From Cliona cf. orientalis (Eukaryota; Porifera; Demospongiae; Clionaida; Clionaidae), in the NCBI GenBank assembly GCA_963930775.1, contig OZ005698.1, positions 6,950,501 through 7,014,500 on the forward strand: 64,000 nucleotides of DNA. Direction: 5' to 3'. This document shows, one piece after another, positions 12,601-22,525 of the stretch. Numbering within the stretch: position 1 is the stretch's first letter; every line of letters starts with the position of its first letter. The notes beneath the pieces were generated by a model. The model searched no databases and was not told the DNA's origin. It saw nothing but the letters and a program-made list of their open reading frames with translations. Both the position numbers and the translations under genes were made by a program.

Positions 12601-15600
12601 AGTGCATCCTATCTGGTATCAATGAGGGACAATCTTGCCACACACCATCACATCAACAGCTACTATATCTATGTACACAGCATGGATCCAGTATGCACCA
12701 GTTGGGACATATCTCCCATTCATGTACTGCTAGTCAGGGCTGTGCTTAGCCTTGTAGCAAGGCACTGACAGAAAAAGAGGCTCTGCTACACACTGCTAGT
12801 GCATGTGTAATGTCTCCATGGCAACTGGTTGTGGGAGTGTAAGACTGTGTACTATAATGCAGTTCTATGGAACGATATCCAATGTTGTCCTGTGGGGTCC
12901 CATGGTGACACATGGATATCCACTGTGCAACACACACTCTTTCTCTGAGGGTTTGGGTAAAGGCTAGTCTGTATGTTACCATGTTTTCTTTATCCACGCT
13001 TGCACCGCTGTCCAGTAGTAGCTCAACCACGTCCTTCTGACCAACTTGACTTGCTGCATAGAGCGCTGTAAGTCCTTGCTATTATTATTATGGAGAATAT
13101 GCATCAACACAGTTATAATGGTACAATGATCAAACACTGGCATACCAGCATGCTCACACTACAGAGTGAGTATGTATTGTGTATGTATAAACACATACAA
13201 GTACATTGTTTATTGCTGCACCATGCTATACCACAAGGATCCTGTGCACATTTTCAATAACTGTTACCATTTGCCTAGATTCTAAGATGACATCTAGTGA
13301 CCTGGTACATGTACATAACATGAGGACAAAGCTGATCACTTTATCGCTTGCTCACATACCTAAGCATATAACTGTTACGTGTTCAGCTTATTCTCACCTT
13401 CCCTTGGAGGTTGACTGTGGCTCCTCGCTCAAGAAGTACTTCACATACAGAAACGTATCCATGGACTGATGCACAAATTAGTGGAGTTTCGCCTAATTCT
13501 TCATCCTACACAATTAAATATAAACAGTATGACATCATGGACCAACACAGGGAGAGAGCCCCAGACCCATACTGTGATAAATAATATATCCATCTGTCCC
13601 CTCCTATAATATTACTTTCCATTTGCACATGAAAATTAGCGACAAACCATGCAGCTCCAAAATCAGATCCCTTAGACATGGCTCATCCATGACGACCCCT
13701 ATAATTATCACACTGTTTTCTACATCTCTTCAATATTATAACAAAATTGCACATAATTATTGCTGAACTGTTTTTTAACCTAATTAGCATTTCCATTTGT
13801 TGGGTGGTAAGTACTAACACACAATAATTAATGAAATAAAAGCATATGCACTATAATATATACATACGTGTGGAGATAAAACCACCATAGCAACAGGAAC
13901 AAAAATTAATGGCATCACATAACGTACAGAAAATGTTAACTTTCAGATGACATTACTGGGCCGGGGACATTGTAAGAATTTACTTACTGTTGGTAGGGTT
14001 AACATCTGCTCCACTATCCAACAGTAGAGTAACAATGTTGGTTTGTCTGTGGTAGCATGGCCACCACAGCAGACTTCTACCTTCCTGCAAAAGAAAGTGC
14101 ACACATTGTTTATACAGTCAAATTCTTGAACAACAATGCAGCAGAAATGCTCGAGGAATACCTCATCATAGAAGTTAGGATCCACTGCTGGCTGATTCAA
14201 TAGATGTTTAATTCTTGTGATGTCGCTATGCTCGTCAGCACATAGCTTCAGTAGCTCCCTCTCACAATCAGCCTAAGTTTAAAGTGACACAGCAATATAA
14301 ATGAAGGCAAGGGTATCAATCGTCAGATTATGAGTCATGATAGATAAAGTGGTTTAACATTGTGCTCTGGAGAGCTCTAGTTTTATGGGGTGCTAATTTC
14401 AGTTACTTTCACCGAAGTTCGTGGCTCAAATATTAGCCCCACACCCCCAACAATCAATAATGTCAGCCACATGGTAACAGAGTGTTTCATCTACTCCAAT
14501 GGTCAAGAAATGCCTATTTTTATAACACACAAACATGCATGGAAGAATAGTATACAACAGTCAAGTACCGTAAATCCGAAAATTTTCATGTAATTAAATA
14601 TTTGTCATAAAAATTGTCGTGTTTAAAAATTTTCATAGGATGACTCCGCCTATGAAAATATTTTTACATCCAATTTTTGTAGCAAAAACAGTAGCTACGT
14701 GTGAAGAAGATTGCGACTTTGATCAAGTAACAGAGCAGCCCAGGCATCGAGATCACCAACGATAATGGGAGAGCTACTCAAAAGATGCTCAAAGATCGAA
14801 CAGAACACGCTGGTGTATGGTACGTACGCGCACGTGCGCGCTAAAATTTCGTACCGCAAATATTTCATTATTCCTAATATTCGGGGTAGAAAATATTTCG
14901 TGATATTTAATTTCGTAGTCTTTAGCGGCTATGAAAATATTTCAACAACGAAAATTTCCGGATTTACGGTATGACATTGCATAGGCAAAATCAGTTGTCA
15001 ATTTGCCCTCAGTATGTTCTGAGCTAGCCTCGTACCCAGGCCCAGAAGGAGGAGGAAAGAGGACCTGGAACCTATGCACACACATGCGCCAACTACCCCA
15101 AGAAAACCTGGGGTGCCACAAACGACTGTACGCTTTTTTGCCCTCCTCCCGAGGCCTAGGGTACGAGGCTACACCGATATGACATCGCTTCGTACACTAG
15201 GCGCGAGAGGAGTGCAAAAAAGCGTACAGTCGTTCGCGGCACCCCAGGTTTTCTTGAGGTAGTTGGCACATGCACGTGCAATAGGTACCATGCCCTTTCT
15301 CCTCCCCCTCGATCAAAAGGGCCTGGGTATGAGGCTAGTTCTGAGCGTAAGTATACTCACCAATTGTTTGGAATCGTATACATATTGTTTGTCCACCATC
15401 ATCCTCATAATATTCTCATCTCGAAAGAAGTTGTGGATGGCTTTTTGTCTGAGGTTAAGTGGAAACAGGTGGGATGGCAGACAAAGCACAATGATGATGC
15501 TGCTCGATTTTGCCATCTTCATGAAGGACATGTGACCACCTCCAAAGCTTTGCAGGCGAGAGAGACGGATTCGAAACTGTTCAAAATCTTCAACTGTTTT

Positions 15601-17283
15601 CTTTCTCCACTCCTCCCCCAGCTCCAAGACAAACTCCTGGTAGCCAGATGGGATCTCACCAACCCACTTGTCCAAGAAGTCACCCAAAGTGGTCTGGAGG
15701 CGAAAGTGATGTAGGTCCTCCATGTAGCGATCCATTCGTGCCTTCAAGTCAGTGTCCTCCAACTTATTAATCAGATACCCTAGGGGATCAGGATGAAGCG
15801 AGTTCCAATATGAAGAGAGAACAAAAGAAAGCTCATCAATGCTTGATACATTTGCTAGAAGCTTTACTCGAGCCTGTACAAGGTCAGCAAATTGACTCCT
15901 CAAAGTCAACGGTGGAAATTTGATCCAGTTCAGCATATCTTCGAGCGGCACCTTTCGATGTTTTATGGCCTTGAAGACGAGTTGTTCAATCTCAATATAC
16001 TCCTTATCCAGTCGCTCAATCACCACATTCACATTGCCACTGCTGGATGGTTCAGCCACTGTGCGGACGACTGGAGGAGAGCTGGGGGTGGGGTCTTCAG
16101 AAGTGGGTGGAGCTGGACTGGACTGAAGCAATGCTAGAGTTAAAAAGAAGATATGCTAATTATTACGAGCTGTATACTTCCATCACAAGCTATCTAACAA
16201 GACTTTGTTACCGCATTTTTGGCCAAACTGGACTGAATTGCCATGTGGCATGTTCAAGACTAATGTTAAATATTTAATGTCACATTCTAGCTAATTATGT
16301 GAAAGCACATTTCCATTTCTGTCGATTCTAATAGTTAGCTCAATAAATTCTAAATGTGCGCTGTTTTAGTCGCCCATGTTTGAAAGTTTTACACGACTTC
16401 ACATAACAGCTAGGCTCCCCCTCATTTCTCATGCATACATTAAAAAATTGGGGAGAAGGCTTGCAGCTTGGTCTTTACTGACCATTGTAGAGTCATTTAG
16501 ATTACTGTGCCCTCGCGAAAGAGGGTCCACTACGGAATGTCGGCCTACTCCCCACTTTGGGCTAAATTTCCTGCTAAGGTCTACTATTTATTCGAATATG
16601 CGCCAATGTGTAGCTGCCCTTGAAAACACAGCTCAAAATCGCTAGCCACTGCTACTATTCAAAATAGTGTTGGTAACTTACCTGGGCGCTCTTTTGCGTC
16701 TAAATGCGATACTGATTCCTCGAATATCGGCCCATCCCCCAGTCTTGGCCCAAAGTAAGGTGCACCACCCATGGGTCCTCTTTCGTGAGGGTACCGTCTT
16801 GTACCCACTTCCACGGTTGGGTGCATCCCCCTAACTGCATACCATAAAGATATCATAGGGTGTATAGCTACCAAATATAGCTATGTGATATGATCAGATA
16901 TTAGTCATTTAGAAAATTGTGTGCTTTCCTACTGTGATCACCCCATACTCCTTCCTTCCCAGGAATCAAGTAGTCTACTTACCATGAGCTTCTATGATTT
17001 TCACCACAACATCTTCATAGAAAGCATCTTCGCGTAGCACACTAATAAAGTCGTGAAAGCATCTGCTTGAGCATTTGACCCTATCAAGAACACATGACAT
17101 CAATCGGGCGGCATTCTTTTGGCTGGACACGCCCTCCGTCGTCAGCATAGAGTCGTGGACATTCTTAGTCACTAACCTCTTCTCCAGCAGTCGACCAGAG
17201 ACCGCTACAACGTCGTGTTGAAGCAAATTGGAGAGATCGACGGTAAACTTGGATAATGACTGGTACTCCTTGTTGACCTCCAT
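9147..17283 (-). CDS. CARD-like / helical domain / ankyrin-repeat protein, possibly decaying
   Basis: Fourteen-exon model on the minus strand: 17283-16983, 16133-15361, 14272-14162, 14084-13988, 13505-13398, 13078-12980, 12586-12485, 11808-11707, 11626-11528, 11075-10972, 10781-10683, 10628-10527, 10452-10348, 9359-9147 (TAA). The first exon (100 aa, from MEVNKEYQ) has the spacing of a six-helix CARD (LLEKRLVT ... AARLMSCVLDRV ... FISVLRED). The 258-codon second exon is an all-helical domain (LKARMDRYMEDLHHF, TTLGDFLDKWVGE) that I recall from sponge and cnidarian immune-type proteins but cannot name. Later exons each encode about one ankyrin repeat, e.g. TALCIASAEGHTEV and TPLMMAGQEGHRDV. The last encodes a basic helical tail. 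Two repeat exons break the frame: 14084-13988 is 97 nt and 11075-10972 is 104 nt, while the other single-repeat exons are multiples of three (mostly 99 or 102). Function is unknown; a death-fold adaptor role is inferred. Confidence 0.72.
9529..9605. repeat. (AC)n microsatellite
   Basis: CA repeat with two ATG interruptions in the last intron of the ankyrin gene. Shorter CA runs occur at 9790-9806, 10139-10152 and 10243-10265. Confidence 0.95.
9667..9780 (+). mobile_element. Dispersed hairpin repeat, copy 2 (internally deleted)
   Basis: Starts AATAGTTATCTGCCAGTAA and ends with AAGTTTGGTTGCTAAGCAAC. It lacks the second hairpin arm and the CATTGGCCTACTTTATGATG middle present in copy 3, so it is a deletion derivative in the last intron of the ankyrin gene. 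Confidence 0.75.
9868..10058 (+). mobile_element. Dispersed hairpin repeat, copy 3 (fullest)
   Basis: A near-perfect hairpin (AATAGTTATCTGACAG ... CTGTCAGATAACTATT) is followed by TTGGTAGTTGACCTCTG, a TTTATGATGACCCAACC middle and TTTGGTTGCTGGGCAAC. It has the same structure as the copy at 5975-6152 in the opposite orientation. Confidence 0.8.
11310..11478. mobile_element. MITE with about 31-bp terminal inverted repeats
   Basis: The left end ATTACTGTA...AATACAACGCATG is matched in inverse at the right end (CATGCGTTGTATT...TACAGTAAT). The interior contains GGTAAAGGTCGTC. It sits in an intron between two ankyrin exons. Confidence 0.8.
14566..14971. mobile_element. MITE with TACCGTA ends
   Basis: Left terminus TACCGTAAATCCGAAAATTT, right terminus AAATTTCCGGATTTACGGTA; the ends can be read as a TA target duplication around CCGTAAATCC...GGATTTACGG. 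The interior is rich in AAAATATTT/AAATTTTC inverted blocks. In an intron of the ankyrin gene. Confidence 0.85.
15025..15337. mobile_element. Foldback element with long inverted arms and 9-bp target duplication
   Basis: Arms of about 130 bp: TAGCCTCGTACCCAGGCCC at the left and GGGCCTGGGTATGAGGCTA at the right, with long matching interiors (CCAAGAAAACCTGGGGTGCC / GGCACCCCAGGTTTTCTTG). It is flanked by GTTCTGAGC on both sides (15016-15024 and 15338-15346). It lies 23 bp from an exon donor of the ankyrin gene and is of the same family as 17295-17836. Confidence 0.88.
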
Positions 17284-17294
17284 ACTACTTTATG

Positions 17295-17836
17295 TAGCCT
17301 CGTCCCCAGGCCACTCCCACGTTTTCAATGTTGCACGCAGAAAAGAGGGAAGGCCTGGGAGGCGAAATCACGTGAGCGCGATTGCGCAATCGCTTTGTAC
17401 ACAAAGCATAGAACCGTACCCGAACCGTGAAAAACGATGTTTTGAAGGAAAGTGCGGGCGTTATCTTCGCTCACCTGGCCAGTGCACGACTACATTTGAC
17501 ATCCAACACTCGAGATGACGTCGATCGTGACTAGAGACTTCAGACTCATGAGACTAGATGATCAATCCGAGCGGCCACAACAGACAAATCGACACAGCGA
17601 TCGAGTTGAACACTTTTAGTAGCTGTAAACGTCTCGAGTGACTCCCCTGAAACAGTAGCAAAGGCTAACAAACGGCGAAATAGGGCCGTTTGTGCTATCG
17701 GTACGGTTCGGGTACGGTTCTATGCTTTGTGTACAAAGCCATTGCGCAATCGCGCTCACGTGATTTCGCCTCCCAGGCTCTCCCTCTTTTCTGCGTGCAA
17801 CATTGAAAACGTGGGAGTGGCCTGGGGACGAGGCTA
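17295..17836. mobile_element. Foldback element with about 135-bp inverted arms and direct-repeat flanks
   Basis: The left arm (17295-17428, TAGCCTCGTCCCCAGGCC...) is the inverted complement of the right arm (17698-17836, ...GGCCTGGGGACGAGGCTA). Both carry GATTGCGCAATCGC and CTTTGTACACAAAGC. Flanking ACTTTATGT occurs on both sides (17287-17295 and 17837-17845). Long terminal inverted repeats plus an 8-9 bp duplication fit a non-autonomous Mutator- or hAT-like element. It lies immediately 5' of the ATG of the CARD/ankyrin gene. Confidence 0.88.
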
Positions 17837-18032
17837 ACTTTATGTGTATGTATGTATGTACGTATAAAATGGGGGTGGGGTCTGCCCTCCTACGCGTACG
17901 CATTACCCATGCATTGGGACAGGGTATAGTCCCTGATTGGGACTATACTGCGCATGCTCACAATAGCAGAAAAATAACTGTACCAGTAAAATTAATATTG
18001 AACACAACCATAAAGTGTCATAGTTATTATAA

Positions 18033-20810
18033 TTAGATTCCTTTGCATGAGAGTGTGCTTCCCCCATCAGCCACAGTGAGCTGGTTGATGCCAGAGTCAC
18101 TGATGGTGCACACTATCACCACCGTCTTCTTGCTGCTCATGTCATAGAGGGTCACAGACACCTCCTCCGTAGGCACACCACTGACCTTCATCGTCACAGC
18201 ATCTCCGCTAGTCACGATGTCACTGAAGCGAGCCTCAGATACACTTGTGACTTTATCCAGCTCTCCAAGCAAGGCATACCCATTGGACAAGTATGGAGCA
18301 ATGACCCAGTATTGAAAATCAGATTTCCCACACTGTGAAACGTCCAGTTTTGTATCCGATCCAAAATCTGCCGTTTTTGTGACAGTTTTGTCAAGCGTAT
18401 ACTGAAATGCGATTGATTTTGGGAATGAAGACATTGGGAATGTGGAATGGGATGGAGGCAGTTCACTGGCTGACATGGAATAGGGAGAGCTCAATTCAGC
18501 AGCTAGGATGTAGTACCACGTATATCCACCAATCTGTATGACAGCAGTCATTTATTTATAAACCTCATAGTTAGTCAAATTATTCCACATGACTCATTTA
18601 AGTGTACCTCTGTGAAGGCTGCTGCAAATTCCCCTTGAGGTCCACCGCTACCAAACGCTCGTTGAATTAACGTTGAGTCTATGCTCATAGCAGGGTGGGT
18701 GGGCTTCAGTATTCGACCATCCATTGCACTGTAAAATTATTATTATCACTAGATATTACAGTATTCAAATCTATTAATGCTATTTCTATAGCTAAGCATG
18801 CATGCTGTAAGCAGTCCAGGACTCCTAATAAAAAATTTTGTCCCCTGGGAACTATAATATAGCTGCTAAACAATACTGTAAAGACTCGAGGTTCCATTGC
18901 AATAACTACACAAAATTCAGTTGATTGACACTAACCAAGTAGCCATGATAAGAGTCTTATTGGCGGTTCCAACTTGGTCACTCGGTCCAACTGGTCCTGT
19001 GCTGAGAACTGCCACATACATCTCCAGTGCAGGATAGCCTTCCGTCATATTGTGGAGTTTCTTGCAATCTGGCTGATTTGCGCTTGTACGAAAATTCTAC
19101 GGTATTGTTATTATTGTATGCATAAAATTATTATTATAACTTGTGATGATACATATCTTCTTTGGTCAACAATAATGCAGGTCTAAGCCTCTAGGTAGTA
19201 ATATTGCAACGCACAAGACTATAGTGATCAAGATGTATACTTGATGGATTAAGTTATGTACGTTGGATCCAACTCACATCTTTGAATGGTGCTAATCCAA
19301 TGGAGTGTGTCAGGATAGAGCTGTCGCCAATGTTCCACTGAGAGTTGCTTGGCTGGTAGTCTCCACTAGCCCTTGTGTGGGTGACAGCTGGAATGGCAAC
19401 ACTCTGCATCACATGACGGGGCCAAGCCATGCAATATCTGCATAATGATGAAAATTACTGATATTAAGGAGTAAAAACCCAGTGTAATCCTATTTGACTA
19501 ACTCAACACTGATGCCATATCTCTGTGCAGAATCTCCCATTTGCTTTAGCCATACCTCTCCAAGATCGAGAGTGGTCTGTAAATTTATCAAATCCATACT
19601 TTAACTTGTAGTGTTTACTCACGTGTAAAGCTTTTGTTTTTGGGTACTGCACATCGAGCCAGTCCTGTTCATAGACTATGAGACTCCACTAGGAGGCCAT
19701 CAAGTAGTCCCAGAATGCTGAATCAACAGGCAGAGCTACATCCTCCTCAACTATAAATTTAAACTGCAATAGGCAATGAATGTGATCATAATGAAGTGTT
19801 ACTCTAATCAATGTATTCATGGCTATGAAAGTTTTACCTTATTCTGGTAGTCAGTATCATGTGACCTACATAGTTATGATCATAAAAATTTAATGCAAGT
19901 TTACATAACTCGTATATTAAATACATGTGATACAATTTGTCTTACCACCATCGGTTGTGGCCCACTACTCTCCACCCAGTTTTGTTCACCAGAGCCTCAA
20001 TGCCATTGGGGAAAATGTCTGGTCTGGCAGTCCAATTCTTTACACCATCATGAGGACCTTTGTAGTACCACCAGGAATCAAGCTACAAAATTATAATACA
20101 TGTGTGTATTTATTATACAATTTGCAGTATCATCGTGCATGTATATCATTGGCTTAAAGTTACCAGTAGCTATTAGTGTTAGGCATAATATTATTATTAT
20201 AGTGGACCATGACCTACCTGGACATAGCAGAAAGGAATGCCTTTGTCATCAGTATCCTTCTTCACTGCCACAAGGAGGTCCTCATAGTTCGAGTACTTGC
20301 TTCCAGTATTGTAGTGATAACAGGCTCCATTATCTGTCCAGTAACTATAGCATTATTACGGTGAGAATTAAGCTGATCAAAACATGCACAGCTACATTCT
20401 ACAATCAATACTATCAACAGTACACACATAGCTACATGCACACCCTCTTTCTCCCTCACCCAAGATAGTTGATGCTGAAGTCAGTCCTCCGAATCTCGAG
20501 GGTCTTTGAATACATTCTTCTCAGAATCTCCCCAAACCTCCTCATTGTCCTTGTCACATTATTACCAGCCACAAGGATGGTGCTGTATGTGTAACCAGCT
20601 GGGATCTGTAATAGTGCACAAGCGAGAGATCAATAATTACTCCCAGTCTACCATGGCATCCTACAGTGAGCATAAAATGAATGTGTATACACAGCCTCTC
20701 CCAAACGTTTTTGGTGATAGTAGCTGAATGTATTTTCCAACTAGCTAGCTACTCATTTCCTGTTGGAGGTGAACTTGAAATTCTCATCCTGGGCCACCTC
20801 CTATAGTCCA

Positions 20811-20844
<34 letters not shown>

Positions 20845-21875
20845 AAATGTTCTAATCCTGAAGTTACAATACCTCGTCAATGGAGCTCATTGGTCCAAAA
20901 GTAATTATCCTACCTTTGGTCTGGTTGTCTTGGTAGTTGTACTGGTTTGCAGACATGAAGGTTGTGGCTGGAGATAGCACCAGAGCAGTGTCCATGGCAG
21001 AATTGAAGACAACCAGAGGGAACCCTCCATCGACATTTCCATACACACCCTTATCAGGAGTCCACTCAGCAATCTCAATCGTGTCTGTCACTAATAACAG
21101 TAGTGCTCATTTACTTGGTGTAGATACACCTCAAGAGTCATGATTATTGTTGTTTCAATCCTCAGACTTAGTTTATCAGGTACTGTATGACTTAAATTTC
21201 TATTCTATGTACAGATCTATGGTTAGATTCAATTGAGCCTCAAATTAGTATAAGAAGACTGATTGTGGTACCGCTCTTCTTTCACTTACTTCCACGAGCC
21301 CAGGTGAGTGAAGCTCTCTTTACGTCAGTCTCTTCCATGAGGAAGGATGGGAAGCTGGAAAGGGTTTGGTCTTCAGTGTCGGGGATGGAGGCATTGGCCA
21401 GACCATCAGTGTACTCAATGGAGAAGAGAGCCATTGGCTCATCATCATAAGCCTTGACATAAGTCTTAAACTGCACTTTCACTGGAGTGTTTGGATCAGA
21501 ATAAGCCTGCCAGGTAATCCTGTAATAATATTGTTATACATGCATGAGATACAAAATTAATCCAAATCCCTAAGACTACTATATATTATGTTCTTAGCTT
21601 ACTCAGTGCTATCAAATGTTCCAAACATGTCTATTCCCTTGCCTTCAAGGTGCTGCTCCACTTTCACCAGGTACTTGTCCTTGTTGTTGCTTGCCCACAA
21701 CTGTCCAGCATCCCTGATGCCAAACGGGTCCACTGCGCAGCCATTCCACGCCAGACAGGGACACGTTGAAGCCGTAGAAGCTCTCATCAAAGGTCACCTT
21801 CACGTCAACTGGCTGAAGGTCCTCAGCCAATGAAAGGACTCCAAGAATTGCAGCAGCAACGACTACGATCTCCAT
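18033..21875 (-). pseudogene. Pseudogene copy of the secreted glycosidase-like gene
   Basis: Exons: 21875-21603, 21519-21290, 21090-20873, 20605-20460, 20344-20218, 20082-19946, 19865-19838, 19763-19623, 19576-19503, 19437-19278, 19096-18936, 18728-18608, 18533-18033. Splice sites are intact and align one-to-one with the neighbour copy at 22526-26757. Two lesions break it. An extra base at about 21722-21726 (GGACCCGTTTGG here, GGACCCATTGG there) shifts the frame in exon 1. A 9-bp deletion in exon 8 creates an in-frame TAG at 19691-19689, just before the conserved YEQDW motif. The last exon remains open and almost identical to the intact copy, so loss is recent, or one lesion could be an assembly error. 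A 30-base C run lies in intron 3. Confidence 0.82.
20813..20842 (+). repeat. Poly-C tract
   Basis: About 30 uninterrupted C residues in intron 3 of the pseudogene copy. It is absent from the matching intron of the intact copy. Confidence 0.95.
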
Positions 21876-22113
21876 CGCTATTGGTTTGCAGCGCATGCAG
21901 ATTCATACCAGTGCAACCCCACACATGCACACTACAAGCTAGAAGCATTCTGCTGCCCCACATTCCAGCGATGTTCAGCCACACATTCCTGTGGTGTTCA
22001 ATTCCCATTCCCGTGCTACGCTCGTATATTATTATAATTGAAGTATAATATAGTCTCGTGCCTAGCCTCGCCTATATTTGCATCGGACCTTAGGTCATTG
22101 CGCATGCTCACAA

Positions 22114-22463
22114 CATAGGCGGCGGAACAGGGGGGGCAGGGGGGCACTCGCCCCCCCCCACTTCCAGAGATGGGGGGGGCATTGCCCCCCCAAAATCCAA
22201 GCCAGTGATATTAAACATGAAGTAGCTACTGTACCATGTTCACAACAAATATACTAAAATACCTACAAAAGCTGCCTAGAATAGCTTCAAGAATCGATCA
22301 CAGTGCACATTTTCCACCATTTGACAGTAGCAGCACCACCGATCGACACGAGTGACCTTTGAACTTCAATTAAGGGGGCGTGTCCCAAAAATTTTTGCGC
22401 GCGCTTCGCGCGCAATTGTTAATGTTTGCCCCCCAAGTCAAAGCTTCCTTCCGCCGCCTATGC
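22114..22463. mobile_element. MITE-like element with GGCGGCGG ends
   Basis: Begins CATAGGCGGCGGAA and ends TTCCGCCGCCTATG, with G/C-run-rich interior. It occupies most of the gap between the two glycosidase-like copies. Confidence 0.8.
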
Positions 22464-22525
22464 ACAATGTGGTCACTACATAACAATATTAAAATTTATG
22501 AACACAACCACAATGTCATAGCTAG

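Noticed and set aside
17228..17903. Similar short frames on both strands reading SSPGHSHVFNVARRKE
   Set aside because: They are the two inverted arms of the foldback element, not genes.
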